Translations under genes and position numbers: made by a program
Notes under the pieces: model-generated
What the model was told of the DNA's origin: nothing
Seen by the model: only the letters and a program-made list of their open reading frames with translations
Database searches by the model: none
In this document: piece by piece, positions 13,201-26,886 of the stretch
How the letters are laid out: every line of letters starts with the position of its first letter
Position numbering within the stretch: position 1 is the first letter of the stretch
Assembly: GCF_009389715.1 (NCBI RefSeq)
Contig: NC_052399.1
Location: forward strand, 27,413,146 to 27,477,145
Length of the DNA stretch: 64,000 bases
Direction: 5' to 3'
DNA from: Phoenix dactylifera
Taxonomy: Eukaryota > Streptophyta > Magnoliopsida > Arecales > Arecaceae

Positions 13201-14328
13201 TTATTTGTACTAATGAGGTATGTTCTTACATAATACGGATTGGATTGTCAAATAGGACTAGTTTTTCCAAAATAAACATAACTAGTGGAAATAAATACAA
13301 AAAGCTAAAATCTATCTTGATTTCTATATTAATTTTGCCTTCAGTTGCGGTATCTAATTCTTTCTACATTGGAAGATACATTAGATCAAAATCTTTTTAG
13401 AAAAAAATGATTTGCAGCAGTCCATTTTGAGGCCCAAAAGGTGAAATTTCGGCTTGTTCTCTAGCTATGCCTTACCTTTTAGGGATGACGTCATGTTATA
13501 AATTTCCAAAAGTTACCCCTTTTATTTTTTTTAAAAAAGATTATTTTAGTTCGACATCGTATGGCCAAATTATGGCCTCTGAATTTTAGCTCATGATTCA
13601 ACTTCTCGATATGGTGGATTTCGATCTTCGACCCTATCTGGCCCTACCCGTAGTAGCCAAAGTGAGTTGTAATATTGAGTTTGGTGGTTCTCCTAGATCA
13701 TTCTTCTTGACTTTTGCTACTACCAACTATGTTGTAGCCTTATTTGCCTTCACTGCCTTATTATCGTTGCCAATACAAGGACACATGAAAAAATCTCTCG
13801 CAAAAAAAGGGACATAATTAAAAAAAAGAGAGAAAGAGCAGAATGAGAGGGGAGAAGTAGAGAGAGATGAATAGAATGGGAGAAGAAAGGGATAAATGAA
13901 GGGAGGGGGTTCCCTGACCATAAAAAAGCTGAGGAAGCCAACTAGAGTCCATGGACCCTCTTTCTAGTCAAGGAAATGGTTATGAACTTGGGCTGACTTG
14001 ATAAAAAGATAAATATCCTGAAAGAAGTAGATGATTTTGTAACTTCGTTCTTTGATGCATTGAGATGAAAATAAGTGCGTTCAGGTGTATTTGAATTGCT
14101 AGACTGCCTTTAAAACACCTCCCACTTTTTATACATTTTCCCATGTCTTTTCCTAGTAAAAGTTACTATTTTTTGCTTTAATTAGTTCTAACTATGGTTT
14201 GTGCATTTCTTTGATGCACTTTAACTACTTTTCCCTTTAAATAAAAAAAGAGAAACATTACCTGATTCTTTTTCTTCATAATACCAGTTTTAACCTAAGT
14301 TCATGAAAATAATTTTTTGGTTGTAAAT
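10276..14328. other. Intergenic AT-rich DNA
   Basis: No gene was recognised. About 10925-11320 has purine-rich (GAGAAGAGAAAAGAAGGG) and pyrimidine-rich (TTTTCTTTTCTCTTGTCTC) ends that could pair, so it may be a decayed foldback element. A palindromic bZIP-type site TGACGTCA lies at 13486-13493. The short frames in this block show no family motif. Confidence 0.4.
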
Positions 14329-16985
14329 TGATCTAGGAGGATCCTCAAACTCAACATGGACTACTTTAGCTATTACAAGTATCCAAGAATATCATCAAAC
14401 TCGATGTGGAACACTTTGCCCACTACGAGCATCCAGGAGGATCATCAGACTCGATGTGAAACATCTTAGCTAGTACGAGCAGGGCTTGATAGGTCTAGAA
14501 GAAATATATGCTATATTAAGAAGCCAAGTTGCATGTAAAGTTTTGGAAGATCATAACTTGATCATACGATGTCTGATTGAGACAATCTTCGTTTTTAAAT
14601 TGGGTGGCTTTTCTAGATCTACAACTAGAAGTTGAATCAGGTCAAAATTTTATCATTTAAACCCTAAAATAAATTGGTTAAATTAAATTATTTTTTTTTG
14701 GGTAAGACTTTGACTGGGTGTAGCTCTTTATTCAAGAAGAATCAAGTAGAACGATAGAAGATAGAGTTGATGTAAAAGTCAAGATCTACTTTCTCAAATA
14801 TTTTTATTTTTTAAGAATATTTTTAAATTTTAGCTTTTTTAGAATATTTCTATTAGTTACATTTATTTTAGCGTACCTACTTTTATTCGAGTTGGAAGAG
14901 AAGTCCTATCAAATGATAGTACCTACAGCAGAAATATGATCAATCTATCCAGGACTGCAGTATTGAGTTTCATATCTCCCTCGAAATCTCCATCGACGAT
15001 CATGCAGTTTTCATGAAGTACATTAGAGGTCTTCTACGAGAGCATCCAAAAGAAGCTAAAGCTCTTCGAAGTTGAAGAAATCAGCGAAGCTAGCTGAAGG
15101 CCATGTGGATTGAGGAGAAAATCATCCTAGAAAAGATAAAAAAGGAGATAAGTTTAAGAAAGGCAGTAAAAAATCAAGCTAGAAGGGGAAGCAGGGCAAG
15201 AAGCAAACCAACACGACTTAGAGAAATTACTATGATCATTGTAACCTCTATGGGTACACCAAGAAGAAGTGTTAGAAACTTCATCTCGAGTTGTGCTAGA
15301 AGAGGAAGACGCAGAAGGATGATGATTTCAAAAAGGAAGAAAAGGCAACTCTCAATGCTGATGAAGTTGAGGAGCTGTTCGAACTTGAGGAAGCATACTC
15401 CAAATTGAGTCTGATGGCGAGAAAATTCAACTAAAGCAGATCTAGTGGTATGAGAGAAACTCTTCCGCCTGAAGATCTAAGTAAAGCAGAGCATCACTAA
15501 AGTTATTGTAGATCTTAGAAGTTATAAGAACCTCATCTCTAAAAAGCTAACTTAGAAGCTGGGATTGTAGATGAAGCCTCATCCACATCTCTACCCTCTT
15601 GGTTGGATTCAGAAGGACATCAAATTAAAAATCACCAAGCAGTGTACCTTCAAATTTGCCATAACTAAGAGGTATATTGATGAAGTAACTTGCAAAGTAG
15701 TTTCTTTGGGTGTTTGCCAAGTTATCCTTGGGAGCCCGTACCTTTAGGATCGAGATGCAATTTTCTACTAGTGTCTGAAGAAGTATCGTGTTGTAAAAGA
15801 TGAGAAGGAGTTTATGATCAATGCCTCCAGAACACAAGGTAACATTAACCTTACAGCTACTGCCCAAGCAAAGCGACTTGTTAATGCCTCTAACAAATTT
15901 GTGATGATGATACGAGAACCCGATACTACTTATGAGAGGCAAAGCCCTAGTTCCTTGGTTTCATTGACTGATCTCCCGAGATCAAGATTGAGAAGTCGTT
16001 ATTATCATCATTGACAAGGAAGGACAACATGGAGCATTCCTACCATGAAGTACAGATGCAGGAGCAAGCAAGTGGTTCGATGAGACTTGAGAGCAAAGAA
16101 GAGCCAGGCTAAAAACCATCTTTGAGCAAATCCAGGTGGTTTACTCGCGAGATGGAGACGCAGGTATCTCTCAACATTCAGTTTTGATTTAGCGAAAGTT
16201 AAATCTCCTAAATTGGGAGGGCTCTGATCTAGGAGAATCCTCAGACTCGACATGGACTATTTTGGCCATTACGAGTATTCAAGGGGATCATCAAACTTGA
16301 TGTGGAATATTTTGGCCATTACGAGTATCCAAGAAGAACATCAAACTCGATATAGAATATTTTAGCCACTACCACTATCTAGAAGAATCACTAAACTTGA
16401 TGCAGAACACCTTGGCCACTACGAGTAGGGTTGGACATGATCCAGGAGCAAGATCTGCTACATCGGAAAGTCGAGTCGTATGCAAAACTTCTGGATGTCA
16501 TTACTTGGTCATACGATGCCCGATTAGGATGATTTTTTTTTGAATTTGGCATCTTTTTGAGATCTATAACTAGAAGGTTTAATCGAGCCAAAATTTCATC
16601 GTCTAGGCTCCAAAACTGGTTGGTCAAACTGAAAGTTTCTTTTTAGATATATCTTCTTAAAATTTTTTGTTTTGTCTAGAATATTTCTAAATCTTGGTTT
16701 TTTAAAAATATTTCTATTAGTTATATTTAATTTTAGATACCTATTCGAACTAAGAGAGGAGTCCAACCCAAATTATGAAAGGGGGGATCTTGCTAGTATT
16801 ATAAATAGGGGCTATGTACCTTAGTTTAGGAGGTGTAGATGATCAATGAAAGAAAGGAAGAATTAAGGCCTACTTTTGCAATTCCTTCCATCTTTTTCTA
16901 GTTATCTTATGAGAGATTCGAGTTGAGTAGGTTGAAGAAAAACTTTATTCTCCCCGATCAGATTATAAATAATAATCAGTCATAT
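14329..16985 (+). mobile_element. Deleted Ty3/gypsy LTR retrotransposon
   Basis: Two related terminal repeats both begin TGATCTAGGAG, at 14329 and 16225. Both contain repeated CTCGATGTGGAA-type blocks and the phrase CATACGATG. A purine tract (AATTGGGAGGGC) directly precedes the right copy. Only the right copy keeps a promoter (TATAAATAGGGGC near 16801), so the left copy is truncated. Between them, broken frames encode a zinc-knuckle-like gag piece (about 15220-15420) and a retroviral-type protease piece. Reverse transcriptase, RNase H and integrase were not found. The right end is approximate. Confidence 0.7.
15640..16010 (+). pseudogene. Gypsy gag-pol protease fragment, broken
   Basis: The translation contains VTCKVVSLGVCQVILGSPYL followed by DRDAIFY and an AKRLVNASNKFVMMIREPD segment. 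This is the usual protease-region wording of plant Ty3/gypsy polyproteins. In-frame stops interrupt it (for example inside LGSPYL-x-DRD), so it cannot make a working enzyme. It lies inside the deleted element between the two LTRs. Confidence 0.6.
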
Positions 16986-19900
16986 TTATATCATTTATAA
17001 TTTTCTATATGTCTGACTCCTAATGAATTTGATAATATTGTTTCTCAATAAGTTGGTAGTTCTATTCTTGCTGATTTTACTAAATATGCTATTTTTGACA
17101 TGAAAGTGATCTTTCTCTTTTCAGTGGCTCTTGATAATGAATTATTTTAGAATTATAATAGGCAAACAATTTGCAAACTGTATTCATCAATCCTTAGAAG
17201 GAACAAATGACTAATGAAAACCTGAAGAAATTATATTTCAATATGGGATGAGACAAGAACAAGAAATCTCTTGATCTCAGTGGCTGACTTTTCATAATAT
17301 TTCCTTTATTAATGATAATATTCTTTCATTACATAGATCTGCTACTATATTTGTTAGACGATGAATATGCTAGTGCTTGAAATTAGGATCAAGTTGATTC
17401 CACTGCTAGTTTTGAGGGAAATGCTGATGATTTGTGCATATATTGAAGTGTGCGCATAGTTTATTATATGGTTAAGAATATAAAAGAAAGGAAACCAAAA
17501 TTTTGTATGTACATTTATATTCATTATGCTTTGTAAATCTGAGTTAAAATCTTAAAAACACTGGTTCAATCTACTATGAAGCTTTCATCTGAATGTAATA
17601 ATTTAATTTCGATTTACTATCCGCTTTGTTCCATCTGTTAAAAGTAACATAACCAATAGAAATAGTGCAGTTTGCACAATTTTGAGTTTTGAGAATGAAA
17701 AATTTTATCTATTTAATTTATACTGATTTAATCTTAATGTGATGGACAGCTCACTTATGCATTCATCCGAGATAGTTCCCAAAAAATAATTTAATAAACA
17801 TTCTTTGCTACGTTTTTTTGAAGGTCATAGAATTTACATTATCTCCTGCACAAGTCCTAATGGCCCATATATATGTACATGTGAAGGGGTATAATGGGTT
17901 GGTAGTAGGATATTTATTTAATTAGAGAGATAGAATATAATAGAGGCTAATATTGCAAGGAATATGGAGGCTGGTGGAAAGGAATAGACAACGAGGAGGA
18001 ATAACTTGGAATGGAGGAAATAAGAGGGAAGAGCTCTCAACGGAACAAAAACTTAGCTTCTCAAACTTATTGGTTCAGTACATGGGGTGGCCTACTATCT
18101 CTAGGCCTCAACACCAACCTATTCAACTCCCAATCAATCGACTTATACTACAGCTTTTCTAGAAATTACATTGGCTTAGTTACTGCCTTATTCCACTGCT
18201 AATCTCGAATATTTTGGGTCATTACATGATTTGGGGCGGTGAGAAGCAAATACATGAGAACTCTCACGAACACCCTTTCTTGCTTCTTCCGACCTCCAGT
18301 TGATTAGATTGACTAGGGCTGTAGAACTCTAAGTTGGAAAAAGGGCCTTGGAGTGCTAAAACCTTATACAGACTTGAACGCCAATACCTTAAACTCCTAC
18401 AATTCCTTGACCTTGGGGCCATTCTTTTTTCTAGTGTATCGTTGGTGTCATATTCTTTCAACAAGTTGTGTCGGTTGCTGTGTCAATCTTTATATTTATT
18501 CTGACCCAAGCTATCAAAAATGCAATATTCATAGACAACATAAATGCTAGCAAATAGAGTAAGGCCAAATGCAAGAAGGAAACAATTGTAACAGTTGATT
18601 TGGATAGTGACATAAGGAAGCAAACTAGATTGTTGAAAAGATCATTGCCTCCTAACCTCAGCATTGGAAAAACTGAAAAGAAATCCCTTTGATTAAAGTG
18701 TGAAGAAGAATTGAGAGTGTTCAGGGTCAAAAAGAAATGCAGTTTCACCTAGAAAAGTAGGTTGAATGAAATCTGTTGGACTAATTTTCTTTTGGTAGTC
18801 AATTAAGTTTAAACAGACAAAAAGTACTGCTGCAAAAGGTGCACCTTGGAGAAATTTTTAGATAAGCTGAGGTTGCGGTTAGAGTGGGTATTAGGATTAG
18901 TTAAGTTTTGTTGCAAATAGTAACTAGCACTTGAAGTGAAGAGTCATAATCTGACTACTGTAACTTAAATATGATTATCCTAGTAATCATGACAACATAA
19001 TGGTCCAAGGCTTGTCATGAAGGTCCAATTGTCATGTTCCTATTTTGTGGAGACAAATTACATCAAGGAATTTAGAGTTGGTGGGCACCTAAATCAAAAT
19101 TGACTGAACCATGTTTTCCTTGTTGCAAGCAATCAACTATCTCAAAGCAATGAACTAGCAGGCTATTTTCGACCATCTTTGGCATGAAAGATTTGTCATA
19201 TCAGGATATGGTAAAATGTAGAATATGGATGGTCACATGATTACGTTTATCTAGCATCATTTGCACAATAGTTATGGCATTTCAAGCATGTTTTGCACAA
19301 CTTTTTAATCCAAGCACCTACTGAGCTTTTTGTCTTCGTCACCCTTGCACCACTGTCTTTTGCCCAAGACTAAGATGTGTGCTCTCTTGATGATTTTTCT
19401 TGGATTGCACGCATTACTGCACAAGTAGTATGATTCATGTTTTTCATTTATTATGTTTGTGAATGGGTATAATAATATTCAGCAATCACTAGCCGTTGCT
19501 CATATTGCTCCATTGAGTAGTTTTCAAGAATCCTTGCTTTTAAAGTCTGCTATCAGTCTAATCTGTAGAAGTTGTTTTCCATCAATTCTGATAACGACAT
19601 ATTCGTTCACTCACCATTGTTTCTTGACTTTAATTATGTTCATCAGCACTTTCGGCGAAAGAAGTACACTTTTTTTAAAATCGGTCTTGATGCGTATCTT
19701 CGAATGTCCTTAAAAACTGCATTGAAAAACAATCTATTTGTATATTTAAATTGATCGTGGAAGTTGCCTTTGATTTCCAATAAATAGAAGCATAAGTGAT
19801 GGTTCAATTGTATCCTTGTGCACTGATGATGGATTTGAAAACCTATAACAAGAGCTAGCAATGAAATTATATATGCACTTCCCTAGATGCAATGTTTGAA

Positions 19901-22760
19901 CATTTTCATGTCCTTGATATGATGATCAATTGGGAGATGTTGTGACTGCTCAACCAGCATAATCATTTATTGTCTTTCCTGTCAAAAAGAATCAACATAA
20001 ACATTTATTTCAGAAAGAGGATTACCATATCTATCAAGGAAAGTATAGTATGCATTCCAAAGCATGTCTCATTTTCAGATGAGATGCTCACCTCCTTTCT
20101 TCTTATGAGGAAGGATACTCCTCTCCTTTTCATGTACCTAATACCAAAAACATATTTTGATACCTTTTTTAAAGAAACACTTTTCTTTTAGTTAGTCTTC
20201 CATTTAAATTTCCAGAACCTTAAGGTGTGACAACATTAACCATATCAACCATAGATTGTACAAGAGGACATAGAGTTGGTGCTTTAGTCCTATTATAAAT
20301 ATGTTTAAGTTATTCTAGCAGTTCAGATTTTGTATTCTAATCCAATAATTTGTACTGTAAGGTCACTTGAATTGTTTCACAAATCCAGTGGTCATGTTAT
20401 GTCTGTTTGAGTTGACCTATTCTAGTTGTTGCCTGTACAAGAGATAGAGGACACTTCTATTCAAGAAATAGGTGAAGGCGAAACATGGTATTATGGGTGC
20501 TTGTGGTAGGTAAGTTGGGTGTTTTGATGGAACTAGTTAAAAAAATATTTGCTTTCAACAGTACGGCATAATCTTCCTAGTGATTCAGTTAGGAAGTTAA
20601 TTGAAGATAACAAGTTCCGCATCCAGAAACCCAAATCCTAAACTTGAAATAGAGGAGGAAACCATCTTTCCGAATGGAACATACAGAAATAAGCTTTGCA
20701 CTAGAGAGATTGCCCAAAATAGGAAGGAAGAGAATCTTATGTCTCTGGCTTTCATCTCGAAGGGAAGCACTTTACTCAGATTTTTGCCACAAGGCATGTC
20801 GATGTGGTGTTTATTATTGTAAATAAGAATGGTCGTGTGTAGATTTTAAGATGATGCTTAGTGTATAAACCGTCCCTCACATCTGATAGTTGGGTTTCAT
20901 ATCCAATGATGTTGATGACCCAAGCATCACAATGCACACTATTCCTAGAAGGGTGGACTAATTACTGTTGTAAGTGCAAACACACGGATTTAATGACTCA
21001 GACTTTGATATTTATCTGAAGAAAAGTCATTGTCTATGTATATCATCATTTGTGGCTAAGACAAATATTTCCAATTTAGCTGACGTTGCTTTAGATTATC
21101 CAGCTATGAAGCAAAAAGAGCACTGCTCACACATATTTGCCATCAGAACAGAAGGAAGGAAGACTTTCTTTGTTGAAGGAATCTTCAATTTATCTATCAA
21201 AAAAAAGTGGGAGATTGATTACTAAAAATCTTTTCTCCTAGCAAGTTTTATCATCCTCAATATAATCCTAGAAGCAAAAGAAAGGGACACGTTAAAAAAA
21301 TGTGCAGCTAGCAAGAAAAATTCCTTTTGTGAGATAGATTAAAAGCAGTTTTTTTTTTTTTTTTTTTTTGAGGACAAAAATGGTTTTTGATTTAAAAGCA
21401 CATATCCAACTTTGTGTTTTCTGTTTCTATTGAAGGTCAAATTAGTTTAGTATCTCAGTGAGGTTTACTTTATAGGGTCCCATTTTTTCATTCACATGGT
21501 ACCTTTACAAGGGGCACCATGTGTCTTTCCACCAACAAGATTATAACCATGTTATGTTGAAAGTTTCTGAACATTCTTCCATTTGCTTAGTTAATTATAT
21601 ATCTTATCTTGAGATACAAATCAAATAGATAATTTGAGATACAAATCAAATAGATTAATTTGAGATACAAATCATTGACCTTTGCTTAGTTATATATCTT
21701 AACTGGATCTAGCAAGCATCCCAATATGAGAACAAAACAGTAATACAATAAGCGCTTGGTTAATTTCCCGCCCCCCTATGAAACCTCTCATCTTCAATAT
21801 CTAAAAGAATTTTATGACTAAAGCATCCACAAAAAAATTTTCTTTTGTACTCAAATACCACAAGATACGAAAGAAATTAAGAGCCAGGTGGAATGAGAGG
21901 AAGGACAATCATAACCTCTACCATGTATGGGGGGTTAGTTCAACTATAAGCCTAGACTTTAGTCCCTGCAGCTACCACGTAACTCAAGATACGTTCTAAA
22001 ATTAATAAGCACAAACTCTAGTCTAGAACGTCTCTTGAACCATATAGACTGATAAAAGTATTAAAAAATCAGGTATTACCCATGCTTTTTATTGTATATA
22101 TAGACGCAAAAAGCATATTTTTAATATTATAATAAATAAGTACTCTTTAACTATCCATTTAGTAATATTAATCCAGTCCTAATTTCAGACTAGTTACCTG
22201 TAGCGAGAAAAAACCATGACCTTAGGTCTCAAGCGCAAAGTATTATTTTAGAATAAGAAACCACCAAAAACATCGTATCCTAACTTTGACTGGGACCATC
22301 GTTAATTACCATCTCCCTCGTGCAATCATAGCCACCAGACTTCTAAGTTTCAAGGGCAATTGTTGGTTTGGTTAGGTCAGGAGACCAACAAAACCAGAAA
22401 CCCTACAAACATCTGTTGCCCTCTCCTTTTCTAACAATTTTAGAGCTGCGAACTCCATCATATTATATATATAAGCCAGATGTTTGTAGATACATCTTAG
22501 CCTTCTATTTGGTGGACGCCAACTGATGACTAGATGGCTTTTGCTGCTTTGCATGGGATCTGATTGATTGTTTAGGAGGTGGCTTGCATACGAGTCTTCG
22601 TTTGTGTATAATACTAACAGCTATACTTTTCTCCAGTATATATACTTTCATGTTCGTAGAGGGATGGAAGAAAATGTAAGTTGGTTCCAGGTAGAAGTTT
22701 TTAGGTTAGAAACATATGCGAGAGATGTTGAAAGCGGAACAACATTCACTCCACCAAGCA
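16986..22760. other. Intergenic DNA with unassigned retroelement-like text
   Basis: About 16990-17250 reads as a damaged coding-like stretch (SSILADFTKYAIFDMK) that may continue the upstream retroelement. About 19440-20200 and 20560-21225 hold short open frames with no recognised domains. They may be old Copia or other element pieces, but no diagnostic motif is visible. No gene can be supported here. Confidence 0.35.
21608..21682. repeat. Three tandem copies of a ~27-base unit
   Basis: The unit TTGAGATACAAATCAAATAG recurs three times in a row, the last copy diverging after TTGAGATACAAATCA. Confidence 0.75.
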
Positions 22761-22761
22761 A

Positions 22762-22792
22762 CCTCTCTCTCTCTCTCTTTCTCTCTCCCCCC
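22762..22792. repeat. CT-rich tract upstream of the MYB gene
   Basis: An interrupted (CT)n run about 350 bases upstream of the MYB start codon. Further CT-rich runs occur at 23018-23032, which probably belong to the MYB promoter or leader. Confidence 0.6.
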
Positions 22793-23142
22793 TCATTTTC
22801 CTTAAAATATCATTTGTTAGCCTACATGCACCATCAAGCACTAGTGTGACAATCTTTGAATTCTCTTTAACGAGAAAAGCTCTTTCCTCTTCTTTATCTC
22901 TTTATGTTTATCTCTTCACTGTATTCACCTTTGTCTTCTCTTTCTCCACCCAAGACATAGATAACAGACAGAGCTCCATCCGGATCCTCTTGTTAGTATA
23001 AATTCCTTTCTACTTGGCTTCTCTCTCTCTCTTGGTTTTGGTCTCGGTTGGAGAGAGTCTATCAAAGTTAGAAGAGAAGCCACCATCAAATAGAGTATTT
23101 CTCCTTCCCATATTTGTACTCCTCATCTTTTTGTGATCAGAT

Positions 23143-24117
23143 ATGTGCACAAAAGGTCATTGGAGGCCAGCTGAGGATGAGAAGCTGAAGGAATTGGTTG
23201 CCCGCTATGGCCCTCATAACTGGAACGCCATCGCCGAAAAGCTTCATGGGAGATCGGGTGCAGTACTGACCTATATTTAGTAGTTTCTTTTTTTCCCTTT
23301 GTAAGAAAGATGGTGTATCGATTCCTAAGCGTACAATTCCTTCTTCTTTTATTCCATCACAAAACAAACAAAAGAATCTTCTTTTTTGCTTTGTGTAATG
23401 ATCTTTTGCTTGGGATATATATATTATTATCATGTATTATCTTTGTAACACGTTGCGTAACGATCAAGACAGGAAAGAGCTGTAGGTTGAGATGGTACAA
23501 TCAATTGGATCCAAGAATCAACCGGAACCCCTTCACAAAGGAAGAGGAAGAACGTCTTATTGCATGTCACCAAATCCACGGAAACCGATGGGCAGTCATT
23601 GCCCGTCTATTCCCTGGGCGGACTGATAACGCGGTGAAGAACCATTGGCACGTCGTCATGGCTCGGAGGCGCAGAGAGCGATCTAGGTTTCATGGCAAGC
23701 GAGCACGTCGAAACTTAAATAAAGGGGAGTCATCAAAGCAGAACAGTGAGAAAGAACCCGAACTGAGAAATATGGTTTCCTTCATAGAGAAGTGCAGTGG
23801 AAGATATCAGAACCACCTTGTTCTTAACAATCATCATGACCACTATTTTGACATGTATGAAGGTAACAAGATAAAGTAGTCTCGTTTGATTAAATTTTGG
23901 AATTAGAACAAAATTTTATTAACTTTGTTAGCGCATGATTATATTGACAGCAGATAGAGATAACTCAATTGAGTTCTATGATTTCCTCCAAGTAAACAGT
24001 GAATCTATCAACACCGAAGACACTTTGACAAGAAAGGAGGAACAAGAGGAGGGCAAGGAGCGAGAGAGTGAGGCCAACGTTCAGTTCATTGATTTTTTTG
24101 CTGTCGGGTGTTCCTAG
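23143..24117 (+). CDS. R2R3-MYB transcription factor, MYB52/54/56/105/117 group
   Basis: Nuclear DNA-binding regulator. Exons are 23143-23257, 23473-23862 and 23951-24117 (672 nt, 223 residues plus stop), with GT/AG introns. Splicing joins [11 protein letters not shown] in the R2 recognition helix and MYE|ADRDNS near the end, and both phases close. R2 has Trp at 7, 27 and 46. R3 has Phe59 in place of the first Trp (normal for R2R3) and Trp at 78 and 97. [23 protein letters not shown] is the hallmark of Arabidopsis subgroup 21. The C-terminus FIDFFAVG matches the FIDFLGVG-like ending seen in that group. Members control organ boundaries, secondary walls, ABA response or anther sugar supply (rice CSA); which applies here is unknown. 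At 223 residues it is on the short side. Confidence 0.93.
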
Positions 24118-24258
24118 AAATGGGTTTTAGGACAGCGAAGTTACATGTTTGGTACCAATAGATGCACTGCGTATATACTCTCACATTATGTACCATGTTA
24201 CAAATTAATGTAAATGGCATAAAAGATGTCAGAATTTATTCATATAAACTGCTTAATG

Positions 24259-24259
<1 letters not shown>

Positions 24260-24347
<88 letters not shown>
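24260..24347. repeat. Long (AT)n microsatellite downstream of the MYB gene
   Basis: About 43 AT units with a single TG interruption near the right end, starting about 143 bases after the MYB stop codon. It may lie in the 3' UTR. Confidence 0.95.
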
Positions 24348-26441
24348 GGCTAGAGTTTCCATAAGTAAATTAGTATTGGCGACGATACATAGTGATCTTA
24401 GCAAACTGTACTTGTAGTCTGCTGATGAAACGGATCATGGGCATATGCGGACCAGTGTAATGTTTTCTCCACCAAGTTTTAGTTATAATGATTGTTTATT
24501 TGTGCTGTTATTTCTTTAAACATATTAAGTGGTTGAGCCATATAATAATCACATTGTACCTTATTAAGCATGAAATATTTGTCTTGGATTTATCTAGTAA
24601 TTTAAATCCTGATATATATGATATAGTAAGACCCAAGTTCTTATTGTAGTTACTCTTTCTCTTGCATGAATAATAGATATCTTTTTTGTTTTAAAGAAGA
24701 TTAAGCTATAAATATTTAACAAGTTGGTCTGGTCCCGCTGTTGCACCATTCCTACATATAGGAGAAGATTCTGTGTTAGAAACTTTTTTTTTTTTTTGAT
24801 GAAATGCGAGGCGAAACAATCAACTGCGTTACAAACATGCGAGGTGTTTTTCTAGTTTTCTTTTCTTCTCTCTTGAGCAAAGAGGAGTTCTAAAGTTTGG
24901 CCAGATAATATTCATTGGATCTCACCATTATTTTCACATGTGCATGATATCTAACCTGAAAGTAGCTAGTTTTATTGCCAATTGGCAATGCATATAGGTA
25001 CTTGTTAACTGCTTTGCAACAGCCACTCTTTTCTCCAAAAAGTTAAACTACAAGTTTTCCTGACTTGATGCCGATTGTGTTACTTCAAATTTTTTTTGAT
25101 GTATACGTCCCACTAATTTACCAAATGCCAACATTGGTAGGTACTTGCTAATTTTTTTAATTTTCTTCGTTTCTTCATTTCTTTATTTCTTCTCTTTTCT
25201 ATTCTGTTTTTCCTCCTTTTTTTTTAATGAAAGATATATACTTGCTTTTTTTTTTTGCATGTTTTTTGTTCTTGTTTCTTTTTCCAGAATTTGGAATTCT
25301 TAGTTGCCGGTATGTGAATCTCCTGTCGCAGTAATTTTTTGACATTTGACTACCATAGTTTCAGCCATCTTTCCTACAGAACCAAACATATTTTCTACTT
25401 TATTCCATGAGTTTGTGCAGCTTGTAGTCTAAAGCAATGACTTCATGATTTAACTTCTAACCACCCCAGCATAATATATATCTTCTTTTTAGTGAACAAC
25501 AACCTTTTCTAGTGTCCAAATTTTGACCATCCTTTTAGCTTAGTTGTAATCACATCTCATGTTAATTTGCTTATAAGCGTCGGTAAAGATTGTAAAAAGC
25601 ACCGGACAAGATGAGTTTTCCTGTAGTGGAACAATCACAAGTCTCCACGTATGTGCATATTTCCAATATATGGCTCATTTGTTAGTCTGAAATTTCCATG
25701 ATATGATCATCTCATAAGAAATTAACTGCATAATAATTCATAATGTATTGTACTTGTTCTGTTGGGACTATGTGCTAGAATATCCTTAAGTATCTTCCGG
25801 ACTAATTATTTCGAAAAAGAAGTTCATGCATCCAGAGTTCATCTCTATCGATACCATGTTTTCTGTTAACTACTGCATGAACAAGAGCTAGCCGGGCATG
25901 TAGCCTTATGAACTCCATCGGCAAAATAGATCATGAAAGCTACAACGTAATCTACATTGTAAGGCTTCGCGTCGTATTGGATTTATAGAGTGGTGATTAG
26001 GTAACTCAGCATAAAAACAATCGGTGAGATCGCGAATTCGGTCGGATATGAATTGAATATGATATGAAAGATTGTGTTCTAAACTAGTAGGTACGCCACA
26101 TACACAATGATTGCCTTATCGTAATCGTGCATGATATACTGATCAACGAGTCAAAAGGAGTACTATCCCCATCTTGGGGGGGGATTAGATTATTAGATAG
26201 TTCAGGACAAAACTTTACAACCTGCATTTCTAGGAAAGGTAAGATATGATGCAAAACACTTCTAAGATTATTATTTTTTGAGGAAAAACTACTAAGATTA
26301 TTATAAGAGCATAACACTTGTACTTCAAAGACTACGGTAAGAGAATAACTAAAACTATAGTTTCATATTATGTTGTGCATACTACTTTAAGAGAATCGTT
26401 GCTATAAATAAACTATTGGTGTACTTAGTCTAGAATATAAT
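24348..26441. other. Intergenic AT-rich DNA
   Basis: Nothing recognisable apart from poly-T runs (24785-24799, 25220-25256) and a short G run at 26176-26183. Confidence 0.4.
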
Positions 26442-26886
26442 TATGAGGACCCATGCGGGTGTGTGTTTAGTCCCACATTAGTTATTCCCTAGATAAATCT
26501 TGAGTACTTATATACGATTAAGAAATCCAAAAAAAACTTCTAGTTAGTCATTTTGGGTGAGGTTCTGGGTTGTTACAAATAGTATTAGAGCGGACTTAGC
26601 CTATAACCTATGTGGACTATATGAGATACTGCTGCATGAATCCATTGAGGCTGACCACAGGCCAATCGTGGTGCTTGTAATTAGATTTGAATAGATTTGA
26701 ACCCTTTAGTCTGACGAGAACGTCAGGACTTAAATGGAGAGAGTATGTGAGGACTCGTGCGAACGTGTGTTTAGTCCCACATCGGTTATTCGCGGGGTAG
26801 ATCTTGGCTACTTATATAGGATTAAGAAATCCAAAAAATATCTTTCAGCTAGCTATTTAATTTGGGTGAGGTTCTGGGTTGTTACA
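26442..26886 (+). mobile_element. TRIM (miniature LTR retrotransposon), about 445 bp
   Basis: Direct terminal repeats lie at 26442-26577 and 26746-26886, sharing GTGTGTTTAGTCCCACAT, ACTTATATA, ATTAAGAAATCCAAAAAA and GGTGAGGTTCTGGGTTGTTA. The right copy begins TG and both end CA; the left copy begins TA, probably a mutation. Two bases inside the left repeat is TAGTATTAGAGC, close to the initiator tRNA-Met primer site TGGTATCAGAGC. A purine tract (GGAGAGAGTA) precedes the right repeat. A perfect 5-base target duplication, ATAAT, flanks the element (26437-26441 and 26887-26891). The ~170-base interior has no coding capacity. Confidence 0.88.

Noticed and set aside
19440..21225. Possible Copia retrotransposon remnant
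   Set aside because: The frames are suggestive, but no integrase or reverse-transcriptase motif could be read, so no element was called.
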